In this document: piece by piece, positions 38,766-47,221 of the stretch
Numbering within the stretch: position 1 is the first letter of the stretch
Layout of the letters: every line of letters begins with the position of its first letter
Assembly: GCF_026017845.1 (NCBI RefSeq)
Contig: NZ_CP100416.1
Span: 2,469,489 to 2,533,488, forward strand
DNA length: 64,000 bases
Reading direction: 5' to 3'
Origin: Amycolatopsis mediterranei
GTDB lineage: Bacteria > Actinomycetota > Actinomycetes > Mycobacteriales > Pseudonocardiaceae
Notes under the pieces: generated by a model
Databases searched by the model: none
Seen by the model: the letters and a program-made list of their open reading frames with translations, nothing else
Told to the model about the DNA's origin: nothing
Program-made: the position numbers and the translations under genes

Positions 38766-40952
38766 TCAGCGGCTCGCGCCGACCAGCTCCCGCTCCTCGG
38801 GCTCGTCCAGGTGCTTCGTGAGCTTCTCGCCCTCGACGTCGACGTCCGGCAGGATCCGGTCCAGCCACTGCGGCAGCCACCACGCGCCGCGGCCGAGCAG
38901 GGACATCACCGCCGGGACCAGCGTCATGCGGACCACGAACGCGTCCACCAGCACGCCGAACGCCAGGGCGAAGCCGATCGACTGGATCAGCGACGACTCC
39001 GCGAGCACGAACCCGGCGAACACGCTGATCATGATCAGCGCCGCCGCGACCACCACGCGCGCGCCGTGGCGGAAGCCGGTGACCATCGCCTCCTGCGGCT
39101 CCGCGCCGTGGACGTGCTCCTCGCGCATTCGCGTCACCAGGAACACCTGGTAGTCCATCGCGAGTCCGAAGAGGACACCGATGAGCAGGATCGGCAGCAT
39201 GCTCATGATCGGGCCGGTCGAGGCGACGCCGAGCAGGTCCGTCAGCCAGCCCCACTGGAACACCGCGACCACCGCGCCGAACGTCGCCGCAACCGAGCCG
39301 AGGAAGCCGAGCGTCGCCTTCAGCGGCACCACCACCGAGCGGAACACCAGCATCAGCAGCACGAACGCCAGCCCGACGATCAGCGCCAGGTACGGCAGCA
39401 TCGCGTCCGAAAGCTTCTCGGAGACGTCGATGTTCGCCGCGGTCTGGCCGGTGACGGACAGCTTCGCGCCGGTCCCGGTCTCCAGCGCGCCGGATTCGGT
39501 GCGGATCGCGGCCACCAGGTCCTCGGTCTGCGCGCTGCTCGGGCCGCTCTTCGGGATCACCGTGAGCAGCGCCGTGTCACCGTTCTGGTTGACCCGCGGC
39601 GGGGTGACGGCGGCGACGTCCGGCAGCTTCTGGATGTCGGCCGCGGCCCGGCCGAGCGCGGCCTGGCGGTTGGTGCTCGAAGAGACGTCGACGACGACCA
39701 GCAGCGGCCCGTTGGAGCCCGGGCCGAAGCTGCGGCTCGCGATCTCGTACGCCTTGTGCTGCGTCGACTCCGGCGCGGCCGTGCTGTCGTTGGGCAGGCC
39801 GAGCTGCATGCTCAGCGCGGGCAGCGCGACGACGGCCATCCCGGCCAGCGCGACCAGCAGCACCGGGATCCGGTGGCGGCCGACGAACCGCGCCCAGCGT
39901 TCGCCGTGCGTCGGTTCGACCGGCTTGCGGCGCAGCCGGATGCGGCTGCCGGCGACCCGGGCCCCGGCGAAGCCGAGGATGGCGGGCAGCAGCGTCAGGG
40001 CGATGAGCACGGCGATCGCGACGGTGACGGCCGCGGCGACGCCCATCTGGCCGAGGAACGGGATGCCGATCACGGTGAGCCCGGCCAGCGCGATGATGAC
40101 GGTGAGCCCGGCGAAGACCACGGCGGACCCGGCGGTGCCGGCGGCGCGTCCGGCGGCTTCTTCGGGATCGCGGCCGATGCTCAGTTCGTGGCGGTAGCGC
40201 GACACGATGAACAGCGCGTAGTCGATGCCGACGGCCAGGCCGATCATCAGCGCCAGGATCGGGGTGTTCGAGTTCAGCTCGAGGAAGCCGGAGGCGACGA
40301 AGATGCCCGCCATTCCGGTGCCGACGCCGATCAGCGCGGTGAGCAGCGGGATCCCGGCCGCGAGCAGCGAGCCGAACGTGATGACCAGCACGACGGCGGC
40401 GACCGCGACGCCCAGGCCTTCGGTGGCCCCGGTCGCGGGCGCGCCCTGCACGGCGTCACCGCCGAACTCGATGGTGAACCCGGCGGCGCGTCCGGCGTTC
40501 GCGGTGTCGAGGAGCGCCTGGCGGTCTCCGTCGGTCAGCTCGTACGCCTTCGCTCCGTAACTGACCTGAGCGAGCGCGACGCGCCGATCGGGTGAGATCG
40601 ACTGCGCCTGGAACGGGTCGACCACGGCGGCGACCTTCGGCGCCGTCTTCAGCTGCCCGACCAGGGCTTCGACGGCGGCCTTGCCCTTCGCGTCGGTCAC
40701 CGTGGTCCCGGCCGGAGCCTCGATGATCACCCGCGCGGTGGCGCCACCCGCGTTGGCCTGCGGGAACTTCTCGGTGAGCTGGTCGACCGCCCGCTGCGAC
40801 TCGGTGCCGGGGATCGTCACCGAGTTCGACAGCTGGCCCGACAGCGTCAGCGCGCCCAGGCCCAGCGCCACCAAAACCGCCGCCCAGACGGCCGCGACCA
40901 GCGCTCTGCGCCGGAAGGAAAACCGGCCGAGCCGGTACAGGAAGGTCGCCAC
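38766..40952 (-). CDS. MMPL/RND family transporter
   Basis: 728 residues with 12 TM helices in two halves, each with a large extracytoplasmic loop after the first helix. GDxxYR-type conserved polar residues of MMPL lie in helices 4 and 10 (VGIDYALFIVSRYRHEL and FGLAMDYQVFLVTRMREE). Proton-driven lipid or drug exporter. GTG start. Divergent from TetR, with five operator copies between. Confidence 0.93.
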   Translation of the reverse strand: MATFLYRLGRFSFRRRALVAAVWAAVLVALGLGALTLSGQLSNSVTIPGTESQRAVDQLTEKFPQANAGGATARVIIEAPAGTTVTDAKGKAAVEALVGQLKTAPKVAAVVDPFQAQSISPDRRVALAQVSYGAKAYELTDGDRQALLDTANAGRAAGFTIEFGGDAVQGAPATGATEGLGVAVAAVVLVITFGSLLAAGIPLLTALIGVGTGMAGIFVASGFLELNSNTPILALMIGLAVGIDYALFIVSRYRHELSIGRDPEEAAGRAAGTAGSAVVFAGLTVIIALAGLTVIGIPFLGQMGVAAAVTVAIAVLIALTLLPAILGFAGARVAGSRIRLRRKPVEPTHGERWARFVGRHRIPVLLVALAGMAVVALPALSMQLGLPNDSTAAPESTQHKAYEIASRSFGPGSNGPLLVVVDVSSSTNRQAALGRAAADIQKLPDVAAVTPPRVNQNGDTALLTVIPKSGPSSAQTEDLVAAIRTESGALETGTGAKLSVTGQTAANIDVSEKLSDAMLPYLALIVGLAFVLLMLVFRSVVVPLKATLGFLGSVAATFGAVVAVFQWGWLTDLLGVASTGPIMSMLPILLIGVLFGLAMDYQVFLVTRMREEHVHGAEPQEAMVTGFRHGARVVVAAALIMISVFAGFVLAESSLIQSIGFALAFGVLVDAFVVRMTLVPAVMSLLGRGAWWLPQWLDRILPDVDVEGEKLTKHLDEPEERELVGASR

Positions 40953-41007
40953 GAGTCAGCTCCGTTTCGCCCGAACGGGCTCGGTTCACTCCATCAGGTC
41001 CTTTTCC

Positions 41008-41037
41008 AAGCTAGCCGATCGGCAAGGGCAGGTCCAA
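41008..41037 (-). promoter_or_regulatory. Promoter of MMPL gene
   Basis: On the minus strand: -35 TTGGAC (41032-41037), 18-base spacer, -10 TAGCTT (41008-41013). The first operator copy lies between them. Confidence 0.55.
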
Positions 41038-41119
41038 GCCGATCGGCAAGGATGTGACTAGCCGAACAGCAAGGTTTATTCCTTGCCGTTCGGCTAGTAA
41101 GTCGGTTTGCCGATCGACA
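41011..41119. promoter_or_regulatory. Operator array for the TetR/MMPL pair
   Basis: Five copies of a CCGATCGGCAAGG-type element: 41011-41026, 41036-41051, 41058-41074 (plus orientation), 41081-41097 and about 41105-41118 (minus). The third and fourth form a 17-bp inverted repeat with one mismatch around TTTATT. Confidence 0.8.
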
Positions 41120-41135
41120 GGGCGTGACGTAGGCT
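41107..41135 (+). promoter_or_regulatory. Promoter of TetR gene
   Basis: -35 TTGCCG (41107-41112), 17-base spacer, -10 TAGGCT (41130-41135). The fifth operator copy covers the -35. Confidence 0.6.
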
Positions 41136-41159
41136 CCGACGGCTCGATGAGGAGGAAGA

Positions 41160-41753
41160 ATGACCGCCGGCCCGGCCGAGGACACCCGGACCCGACTGCT
41201 GCAGACCGCGCTGCGCCTGTTCACCGAACACGGGGTCGAGGGCACGTCGCTGCAGATGATCGCCGACGCGCTGGGCATCACCAAGGCGGCTGTGTACTAC
41301 CACTTCAAGACGAAGGCGGAGATCACCGAGGCGGTCGCCGAGCCGGGCGTCCGCGACCTGGACGAACTCGTCCGCCGGGCGGCGGCGCAGAAGCGCCGGG
41401 GTGCGCAGGTGGACCTGCTGCTGGAGGGCTTCGTCGACCTGGTGATCCGCCACCGGGCGCTGGTGGCGCTGTTTTCGAGCGACCCGGGCATCGCCCGAGC
41501 GATCGAGAAGTCGGCCCACGGCGGCATGGAGGGCTTCGGGCAGGTGTTGCTCGGCATTTTGTCGGGCCCGGACCCCGACACGACGGCCCGGGTCAACGCC
41601 CTGGTGACATTGACGGGCATCGCCATGGCGGGCGGTTCCCCGGACCTGGCCGCCCTCGGCGACGACGAGCTGCGCACGGAACTCCTGGACGTGGGCCGCC
41701 GCCTGCTGGGCCGCCCCCGCCGCCGAACCACCACCCCAGTCCCAGCACTCTAA
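41160..41753 (+). CDS. TetR family repressor of the MMPL transporter
   Basis: 197 residues. Helix-turn-helix TSLQMIADALGITKAAVYYHFKTKAEI. GAGGAGG precedes the ATG. It is divergent from the MMPL transporter, with an operator array over both promoters, so it most likely controls export of its ligand. Confidence 0.88.
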   Translation: MTAGPAEDTRTRLLQTALRLFTEHGVEGTSLQMIADALGITKAAVYYHFKTKAEITEAVAEPGVRDLDELVRRAAAQKRRGAQVDLLLEGFVDLVIRHRALVALFSSDPGIARAIEKSAHGGMEGFGQVLLGILSGPDPDTTARVNALVTLTGIAMAGGSPDLAALGDDELRTELLDVGRRLLGRPRRRTTTPVPAL

Positions 41754-41761
41754 CCCCACCC

Positions 41762-41913
41762 CCACATGAGTTCCGGGTTCGATCACGCGAGTCGCGCGTA
41801 CTCGAACGGTCGGTTCGCGTACCGGGAGAGTCGGATTGTGCGGCGGAACTCGCGTGATCAGCGGGGCATCACGCGTGATTGAAAGGTCGACTCGCGTGAT
41901 TGGCGGGACGACA
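41762..41913. repeat. Second intergenic CG-rich repeat cluster
   Basis: Between convergent tetR and kptA. Contains ATCACGCGAGTCG, CGCGTACTCGAACG, GAACTCGCGTGATCA, ATCACGCGTGATT and GACTCGCGTGATT, and ends with GGGACGACACG. Elements GAACTCGCGT and GACGACACG are shared with the array at 8106. No gene. Confidence 0.65.
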
Positions 41914-41917
41914 CGGC

Positions 41918-42451
41918 TCAGGTGAGGCTGGCGAGGTGGTGCGGGGGAACGGAGGGGGTCAGCCAGACTTCGTTGGCGCTTATCTGGAATGGGTGACCTT
42001 CCGCGGCCATCGCGGCGGCGTCGACCCGGAGGATCACCGGCTTGCCGCGGCGGGCGCCGACGATTCCGGCCGTTTCCACCGTGGCCGACAGGTGGACCGC
42101 GTGGCGGTTCATCGGGCGCAGGCCTTCGCGGAAGATCGCGTCGAGGTACTTCGCCACCGTGCCGTGGTAGAGCACGTCCGGCGGGGTGGTGTCCGGCAGT
42201 CCCAGCTCGACCGGGACGCTGTGGCCCTGGCTCGCGCGGATGCGCGTTCCGGTTTCGTCGAAGGCGAAGCGGCGCTTGCTGTTCTTCTCGACCACTTCGT
42301 CGAGCTGCGCGCGGGTGATCGCGAGGGCGCGCACGAGCGCGTCGACCGGGGCCCAGCCGTCGGACGTGAGGGTGAGGCCGAGAGCGGCCGGGTCGTGGCG
42401 CAGGTGCCGGGAAAGCCGCTTCGAGATGCGGATCATTTCTTTTTCGTTCAT
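41918..42451 (-). CDS. kptA: KptA-type RNA 2'-phosphotransferase
   Basis: 177 residues. Signature LSRHLRHDP, YHGT, HLSATVETA and FQISANEVWLT are present. Removes an RNA 2'-phosphate using NAD, giving ADP-ribose 1'',2''-cyclic phosphate. The bacterial role is unclear, as no tRNA-splicing pathway is known there. Downstream of soxR on the same strand with a 34-base gap. Confidence 0.92.
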   Translation of the reverse strand: MNEKEMIRISKRLSRHLRHDPAALGLTLTSDGWAPVDALVRALAITRAQLDEVVEKNSKRRFAFDETGTRIRASQGHSVPVELGLPDTTPPDVLYHGTVAKYLDAIFREGLRPMNRHAVHLSATVETAGIVGARRGKPVILRVDAAAMAAEGHPFQISANEVWLTPSVPPHHLASLT

Positions 42452-42485
42452 TGCCTTTCCGGCATCCTCCCCGGGCGCAAGCGGT

Positions 42486-42947
42486 TTAGATGCCGCCCTC
42501 GACCGCGGGACGCAGTTTGCTCGCGCCCGGCCCGAAGCGGGCCAGCTCGTCGTCGTTGTTGTACAACGCGCAGCTGCGCAGGGAAAGGCAGCCGCAGCCG
42601 ACGCAGCCGGTGAGCCGGCTGCGAAGCCGCTGCAGGGCGTCGATGCGCGCGTCGAGCTCGTGCTGCCAGTCGCGGGACAGGCGGGCCCAGTCCGCCTTCG
42701 TCGGGGCGTGGTCCGCCGGCAGCGTGGCCAGCGCCGAGCTGATGTCCTCGAGCGAGAGGCCGACCCGTTGCGCGGCGCGGATGAACGCGATCCGGCGCAG
42801 CACCGAACGCGCGTACCGGCGCTGGTTGCCCGCCGACCGCTCCGAACTGATCAGCCCCTTCTCCTCGTAGAACCGCAGTGCCGTGTGCGGAACCCCGCTG
42901 CGTTCCGCCACCTGTCCGATGCTGAGATGTTCAGCGAGCCTGGTCAC
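42486..42947 (-). CDS. soxR: Redox-sensing MerR regulator SoxR
   Basis: 153 residues. MerR helix-turn-helix at the N-terminus (SIGQVAERSGVPHTALRFYEEKGLI) and a [2Fe-2S] motif CX2CXCX5C at Cys115, 118, 120 and 126. Activates targets when its cluster is oxidised by redox-active compounds. A TAGCCT -10 ends 6 nt before the GTG. Divergent from a transketolase gene over a SoxR-like box. Confidence 0.93.
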   Translation of the reverse strand: MTRLAEHLSIGQVAERSGVPHTALRFYEEKGLISSERSAGNQRRYARSVLRRIAFIRAAQRVGLSLEDISSALATLPADHAPTKADWARLSRDWQHELDARIDALQRLRSRLTGCVGCGCLSLRSCALYNNDDELARFGPGASKLRPAVEGGI

Positions 42948-42953
42948 CAGGTC

Positions 42954-42959
42954 AGGCTA
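42954..42959 (-). promoter_or_regulatory. -10 of soxR (leaderless)
   Basis: TAGCCT on the minus strand, 6 nt before the GTG at 42947. Confidence 0.45.
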
Positions 42960-42960
42960 T

Positions 42961-42984
42961 CCTTGACTTCGAGTTTAGTCGAGG
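42961..42984. promoter_or_regulatory. SoxR box
   Basis: CCTTGACT and AGTCGAGG (7 of 8 bases complementary) around TCGAGTTT. Resembles the CCTCAAGT-type SoxR half-sites. Covers the -35 side of both divergent genes. Confidence 0.6.
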
Positions 42985-42999
42985 TTGCATCGTCGGGTC

Positions 43000-43692
43000 A
43001 TGACCACTGTGACCGCACCGGGCTACGCCGATCTGCCCCGGCTGATCTCGCTGATGACCGGCGACGAAAAGCACACCGCCGCCGCGGAGTCCACTTTGGA
43101 CGTGCTGTGGGTGCTCTACGACCGCGTGCTCGACGTCACGCCCGCGAACTTCCGCGAACCCGGCCGCGACCGGTTCCTGCTGTCCAAGGGGCACGGGCCG
43201 ATGGCGTACTACGCCGTGCTCACCGCGAAAGGCTTCATCGCCGAGGCCGAGCTGGCGACGTGGTCCGACCCGATGTCGCGGCTCGGCCACCACCCCGACC
43301 GGTGCCGCATCCCCGGCGTCGAAATCTCCAGCGGTTCCCTCGGCCACGGCCTGCCGATCGCGCTCGGCACCGCGCTCGGCCTGCGTGCCCGCGGCCTGAC
43401 GAGCGCGAAGGTCGTGACGCTCGTCGGCGACGCCGAGCTCGACGAGGGCTCGAACCACGAGGCGATCGCCGTCGCGGCGCGCGACCGCCTCGAAAACCTG
43501 ACCACGGTGGTGATCGACAACCGGTCGTCGACGCGCGGCTGGCCGGGTGGCATCGCCCCCCGCTTCGCCGTCGAAGGCTGGGAGACGCGCACGGTGTCCG
43601 GCCGCGACCACGACGCGCTGGACGAAGCCTTCACCACCGCCCACCCCGGCCGGCCGCTGGCCGTGGTCGCCGTCGTCGAACCGAAGGGCTGA
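43000..43692 (+). CDS. Transketolase, N-terminal half
   Basis: 230 residues, thiamine diphosphate-binding half. LSKGHGPMAYYAVL, SLGHGLPIALG, and the cofactor motif GDAELDEGSNHEA with the closing IDN. The usual second residue of GDG is Ala here. Works with the C-terminal half encoded next. Divergent from soxR, so possibly induced by redox stress. Confidence 0.9.
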   Translation: MTTVTAPGYADLPRLISLMTGDEKHTAAAESTLDVLWVLYDRVLDVTPANFREPGRDRFLLSKGHGPMAYYAVLTAKGFIAEAELATWSDPMSRLGHHPDRCRIPGVEISSGSLGHGLPIALGTALGLRARGLTSAKVVTLVGDAELDEGSNHEAIAVAARDRLENLTTVVIDNRSSTRGWPGGIAPRFAVEGWETRTVSGRDHDALDEAFTTAHPGRPLAVVAVVEPKG

Positions 43693-43697
43693 GCACG

Positions 43698-44627
43698 ATG
43701 CCGATGCGGGAAACCTTCCTCGCCACCACCGAAGAGATCATCGACGCCGACCCGGACGTCGCGGTCGTGCTGGCCGACATCTCGGCCGCGCAGCTCGCCG
43801 GCGCCGCGCGGCGGCACCCGGACCGGGTGATCAACGTCGGGATCCGCGAGCAGCTGCTGGTCAGCACGGGCGCCGGGCTGGCCCTGGCGGGACTGCGGCC
43901 GATCGTGCACACGTTCCCGTCGTTCCTGGTGGAACGCGCTTTCGAGCAGATCAAGCTGGACTTTTCGCACCAGGACATGGGTGGGGTCCTGGTGTCGTGG
44001 GGCGCGTCGTACGACATGTCGACAGCGGGCCGCACGCACCAGTCCCCGGGCGACGTCGCGCTGATCGATTCCCTGCCGGGCTGGACGGTCCACGTCCCGG
44101 GCCACCCGGCGGAGGCCCGCCGGTTGCTGCTGGAGTCGATCCCGGGAGACGGGCGGGTCTACCTGAGGCTTTCGGCGCAGGAAAACGCCTCCCCGCAGCT
44201 GGGGGTGGGATTCACCCGGCTGCGCTCCGGGCGGGCCGGCGTGGTGGTGGCGGTGGGCCCGGTCCTGGACCGCGTCCTGCGCGCCACGGCGGGCCTGGAC
44301 GTGACGGTGCTGTACGCATCGACGATCCGCCCGTTCGACGGCGCCGGCCTGCGCTCGGCGGTGCAGTCCGCGACCCCCGATGTGGTGCTCGTGGAGCCGT
44401 ACCTGGCGGGGACGTCGGCGCATTGCGTGGCGGAGGCGCTTTCCGAGGTGCCGCACCGGTTGCAGGCGCTCGGGGTCCGGCGGGACGTGGAGGTGCGGAC
44501 GTACGGGGAGATCGCGGACCACGACCTGGCGCACGGGCTGGACGCGGGATCGCTGGGGTTGTCGATCAGGGAGTTCCTGGGGGACCGCCGTGGAACGGCC
44601 GATGCGTCCGGGGCCGCGGGTCGATAG
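43698..44627 (+). CDS. Transketolase, C-terminal half
   Basis: 309 residues: pyrimidine-binding domain (VGIREQLLVSTGAGLALAG), then the C-terminal domain. The gap to the first half is 5 bases. Such split transketolases are often in specialised metabolism (amino sugars, aromatic precursors), but no such genes adjoin. An ATG 6 bases later is an alternative start. Confidence 0.9.
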   Translation: MPMRETFLATTEEIIDADPDVAVVLADISAAQLAGAARRHPDRVINVGIREQLLVSTGAGLALAGLRPIVHTFPSFLVERAFEQIKLDFSHQDMGGVLVSWGASYDMSTAGRTHQSPGDVALIDSLPGWTVHVPGHPAEARRLLLESIPGDGRVYLRLSAQENASPQLGVGFTRLRSGRAGVVVAVGPVLDRVLRATAGLDVTVLYASTIRPFDGAGLRSAVQSATPDVVLVEPYLAGTSAHCVAEALSEVPHRLQALGVRRDVEVRTYGEIADHDLAHGLDAGSLGLSIREFLGDRRGTADASGAAGR

Positions 44628-44630
44628 CGT
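44625..44630 (+). promoter_or_regulatory. -10 of Nudix gene (leaderless)
   Basis: TAGCGT, 7 nt before the ATG at 44638. It overlaps the stop of the transketolase gene. Confidence 0.45.
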
Positions 44631-44637
44631 GACCGCC

Positions 44638-45063
44638 ATGCCATCGATCCGGCCGATCGCCCTTGCCGTCATCCGGCGGGGGACTGCCCTCCTTGTCTTC
44701 GAAGCGCGCGACGACGTCAAAGGCGAGACCTTCCATCGGCCGCTCGGGGGTGGGATCGAGTTCGGTGAGCGCAGCGAAGACGCCCTGAAACGCGAGTTCC
44801 GCGAGGAACTCGACGCCGAGATCGTCGTCAAGAAGCTGCTCGGGGTGCTCGAGAACGTCTTCACCTGGCAGGACCGGCCCGGGCACGAGATCGTCTTCCT
44901 CTACGCCGCCGAGTTCGCCGACCCGAGCCGGTACGAGCTCGACGAGATGAAGATCCTCGACGATCCCGCCACCGCACGCTGGGTCGACGTCCGCGACTTC
45001 CTCGACGGCGGCAAGATCCTCTATCCCACCGGGCTCACCGAACTCCTTTCAGCGGATCAGTGA
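44638..45063 (+). CDS. Nudix hydrolase
   Basis: 141 residues with an intact Nudix box: GGGIEFGERSEDALKREFREEL. Substrate not readable. The ATG is chosen by the -10 spacing over a GTG at 44629. The end overlaps the convergent NIPSNAP gene by 15 bases. Confidence 0.88.
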   Translation: MPSIRPIALAVIRRGTALLVFEARDDVKGETFHRPLGGGIEFGERSEDALKREFREELDAEIVVKKLLGVLENVFTWQDRPGHEIVFLYAAEFADPSRYELDEMKILDDPATARWVDVRDFLDGGKILYPTGLTELLSADQ

Positions 45064-45615
45064 CCGCGAAGTCGGCACCAGCTCGAACGACCCCGGCGAA
45101 GCGACCCGGCTGAACCACACCGAGAACGGGCCGTCCGTCCGGACCGGCAGCTGCGGGAAGGTGTTCGCAGACGGCTCCGTCTCGAACGCCGCGAACACCG
45201 AATCCGGTGGCGGCGCACCTGGTGAAATCGTCACGTGCAGGCCCGCGCCCGGCGGTGGCGAAGCCAGGCCGCGGCGGAGCGGGCGCAGCAGCAGCACGTT
45301 GTCGGAGTCGATCATCGTCTCGTTCGCCGCCGAACGGTGTTCCTTCCAGACCGGGCCGAAGTAGAACTCCTCCAGTGCCGCCTTGCGCTCGGCCATCGAG
45401 CGGAAACCGCGCAGCCACACGAACTCGTCCGGGGACGCCCGCGAGCGGAACAGCCCGAACAAGTGCGCGCCCGCGGCCTCCTGCGGCTCGACGAACTCGC
45501 GCTCGAACAGCTCGATCAGCTCGTCGCGCCGGCCGGGGTGCAGGGTGTAGCGCCGCAGCTCCACCACGGTTTCGAACTCGGAGAAAGGCTCGGGGGAAGT
45601 CTCGGAAAAAGTCAT
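45049..45615 (-). CDS. NIPSNAP family protein
   Basis: 188 residues. VVELRRYTLHPGRRDELIELFE followed by FRSRASPDEFVWLRGFRSMAERKAALEEFYFGPVW is typical of the NIPSNAP ferredoxin-like fold. Function unknown. ATG at 45615 is preferred to an upstream in-frame ATG at 45645. Confidence 0.82.
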   Translation of the reverse strand: MTFSETSPEPFSEFETVVELRRYTLHPGRRDELIELFEREFVEPQEAAGAHLFGLFRSRASPDEFVWLRGFRSMAERKAALEEFYFGPVWKEHRSAANETMIDSDNVLLLRPLRRGLASPPPGAGLHVTISPGAPPPDSVFAAFETEPSANTFPQLPVRTDGPFSVWFSRVASPGSFELVPTSRSLIR

Positions 45616-45652
45616 GGTGCCGAAGCTAGCGGCCACCACCGACAAAAACCGG

Positions 45653-46825
45653 TCAGCGGAACGCGGCCAGCCCGGTGACCGCCTGGCCGAGGGACAGCGC
45701 GTGCATCTCTTCGGTGCCTTCGTACGTCAGCACCGTCTCGAGGTTCGCCATGTGCCGCATCACCGGGTACTCCAGCGAAATCCCGTTGGCGCCGAGCATC
45801 GAGCGCGCGGTCCGGGCCGCGTCCAGCGCCGACCGGACGTTCGCCATCTTCCCGAAGCTGACGTGGTTGTGGTGCAGGGCACCGGCGTCCTTCAGTCGCC
45901 CGATCTGCAGGGCCACCAGCCCGGCGCGGTTGACCTCGACGAGCAGGTCGGCGAGCTTGCGCTGGGTCAGCTGGAACCCGGCGAGCGGTTTCCCGAACTG
46001 CGAACGCGAGAGCGTGTACTCCAACGCGGCTTCGTAGCACGCGCGCGCCGCGCCGACGACCCCGAACAGGATCCCGTAGCGGGCTTCGTTCAGGCAGGAC
46101 AGCGGCCCGCGCAGCCCGCGGACCTCGGGAAACGCCGCCGATGACGGCAACCGGACGCCGTCGAGCACCAGTTCCGCCGTCAGGGACGCCCGCAGCGACA
46201 GCTTGTGCTTGACCTCGTTGGCCGTGAAGCCCGGCGTCGACGTCGGGACGACGAAACCGCGGATCCCGTCGTCGGTCTGCGCCCAGACGACCGCGACGTC
46301 GGCGACGGTCCCGTTGGTGATCCACATCTTCGTGCCCGAGAGCACCCAGTCGGAGCCGTCGCGCACCGCGCGGGTCCGCATCGAACCGGGGTCGCTGCCC
46401 GCGTCCGGCTCGGTCAGGCCGAAACAGCCCAGCGCCTCGCCGGTGGCCATCCGCGGCAGCCACTCCTGCCGCTGCTCTTCGCTGCCCCACCGGTGGATCG
46501 CGTACATCGCCAGCGATCCCTGCACCGAGACGAAGCTGCGCAGGCCCGAGTCGACGGCCTCCAGCTCGCGGCAAGCGATGCCGTACGCGACGGCGCTGGT
46601 GCCGGCGCAGCCGTAGCCCTCCAGGTGCATGCCGAGCAGGCCGAGCGAGCCGAAGCCCTTCGCCAGCTCCGCCGCGGGGAGCGCGCCCGTTTCGTACCAA
46701 TCGGCGACGTGGTCCAGCAGGTGGTCCTTCGCGTACGCGCGGACGGCGTCGCGGATGGCGCGTTCCTCCTCGGCGAGCCCGGCGTCGAGGTCGAGAAAAT
46801 CGTGCGGGTCAGGGGTGCGGTTCAT
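45653..46825 (-). CDS. Glutaryl-CoA dehydrogenase-like acyl-CoA dehydrogenase
   Basis: 390 residues, FAD enzyme. LTEPDAGSDPGSMRTRA, KMWITNG, and the catalytic Glu region LTYEGTEEMHAL, which with SVQGSLAMYAI closely fits glutaryl-CoA dehydrogenases. Probably lysine/tryptophan breakdown. Monocistronic. Confidence 0.88.
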   Translation of the reverse strand: MNRTPDPHDFLDLDAGLAEEERAIRDAVRAYAKDHLLDHVADWYETGALPAAELAKGFGSLGLLGMHLEGYGCAGTSAVAYGIACRELEAVDSGLRSFVSVQGSLAMYAIHRWGSEEQRQEWLPRMATGEALGCFGLTEPDAGSDPGSMRTRAVRDGSDWVLSGTKMWITNGTVADVAVVWAQTDDGIRGFVVPTSTPGFTANEVKHKLSLRASLTAELVLDGVRLPSSAAFPEVRGLRGPLSCLNEARYGILFGVVGAARACYEAALEYTLSRSQFGKPLAGFQLTQRKLADLLVEVNRAGLVALQIGRLKDAGALHHNHVSFGKMANVRSALDAARTARSMLGANGISLEYPVMRHMANLETVLTYEGTEEMHALSLGQAVTGLAAFR

Positions 46826-46873
46826 GATGGGCTCCCGGGGACGCGTCGGTGCGGCTCCCGCAGGAAACCACAG

Positions 46874-47050
46874 TCAGGCGTCTGTCCTCCGCGTGGCGTT
46901 CGTCACGCGGGCAGCAGACGCGCTCGGTGTGCACCGCGGCCGGGTCTGCTGGCGGGGGATCAGCAGCTCGCCGAACTGCGGAAACGGCACGCTTTCGATG
47001 TCTTCACGCCAGGCGTGCAGCATCTGGGACAGCAGATCGTCCTCGGCCAT
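46874..47050 (-). CDS. Small acidic-N-terminus protein, unknown
   Basis: 58 residues. AEDDLLSQMLHAWREDIESV is a plausible amphipathic helix; the C-terminus is basic. AGGGAGGC lies 7-8 nt before the ATG. It is the only gene candidate in the roughly 400-base gap 46826-47221; the rest of that gap shows nothing else. Confidence 0.5.
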   Translation of the reverse strand: MAEDDLLSQMLHAWREDIESVPFPQFGELLIPRQQTRPRCTPSASAARVTNATRRTDA

Positions 47051-47221
47051 CTTCGCCTCCCTGGCGTCCGGTCGTGCCGGGCTGAGCGCACACGATCGGG
47101 TGAAGTGATACCCGGCGAGCGGGAAGTTCAAACGGATTTCTTCAAGATCTTTCCGGGCCGTGCCCGCTCTGTGGCAGGATGGCGTCGCCGCCGCCAAGGC
47201 CTCCACTCCTGAGGAGCGCAC

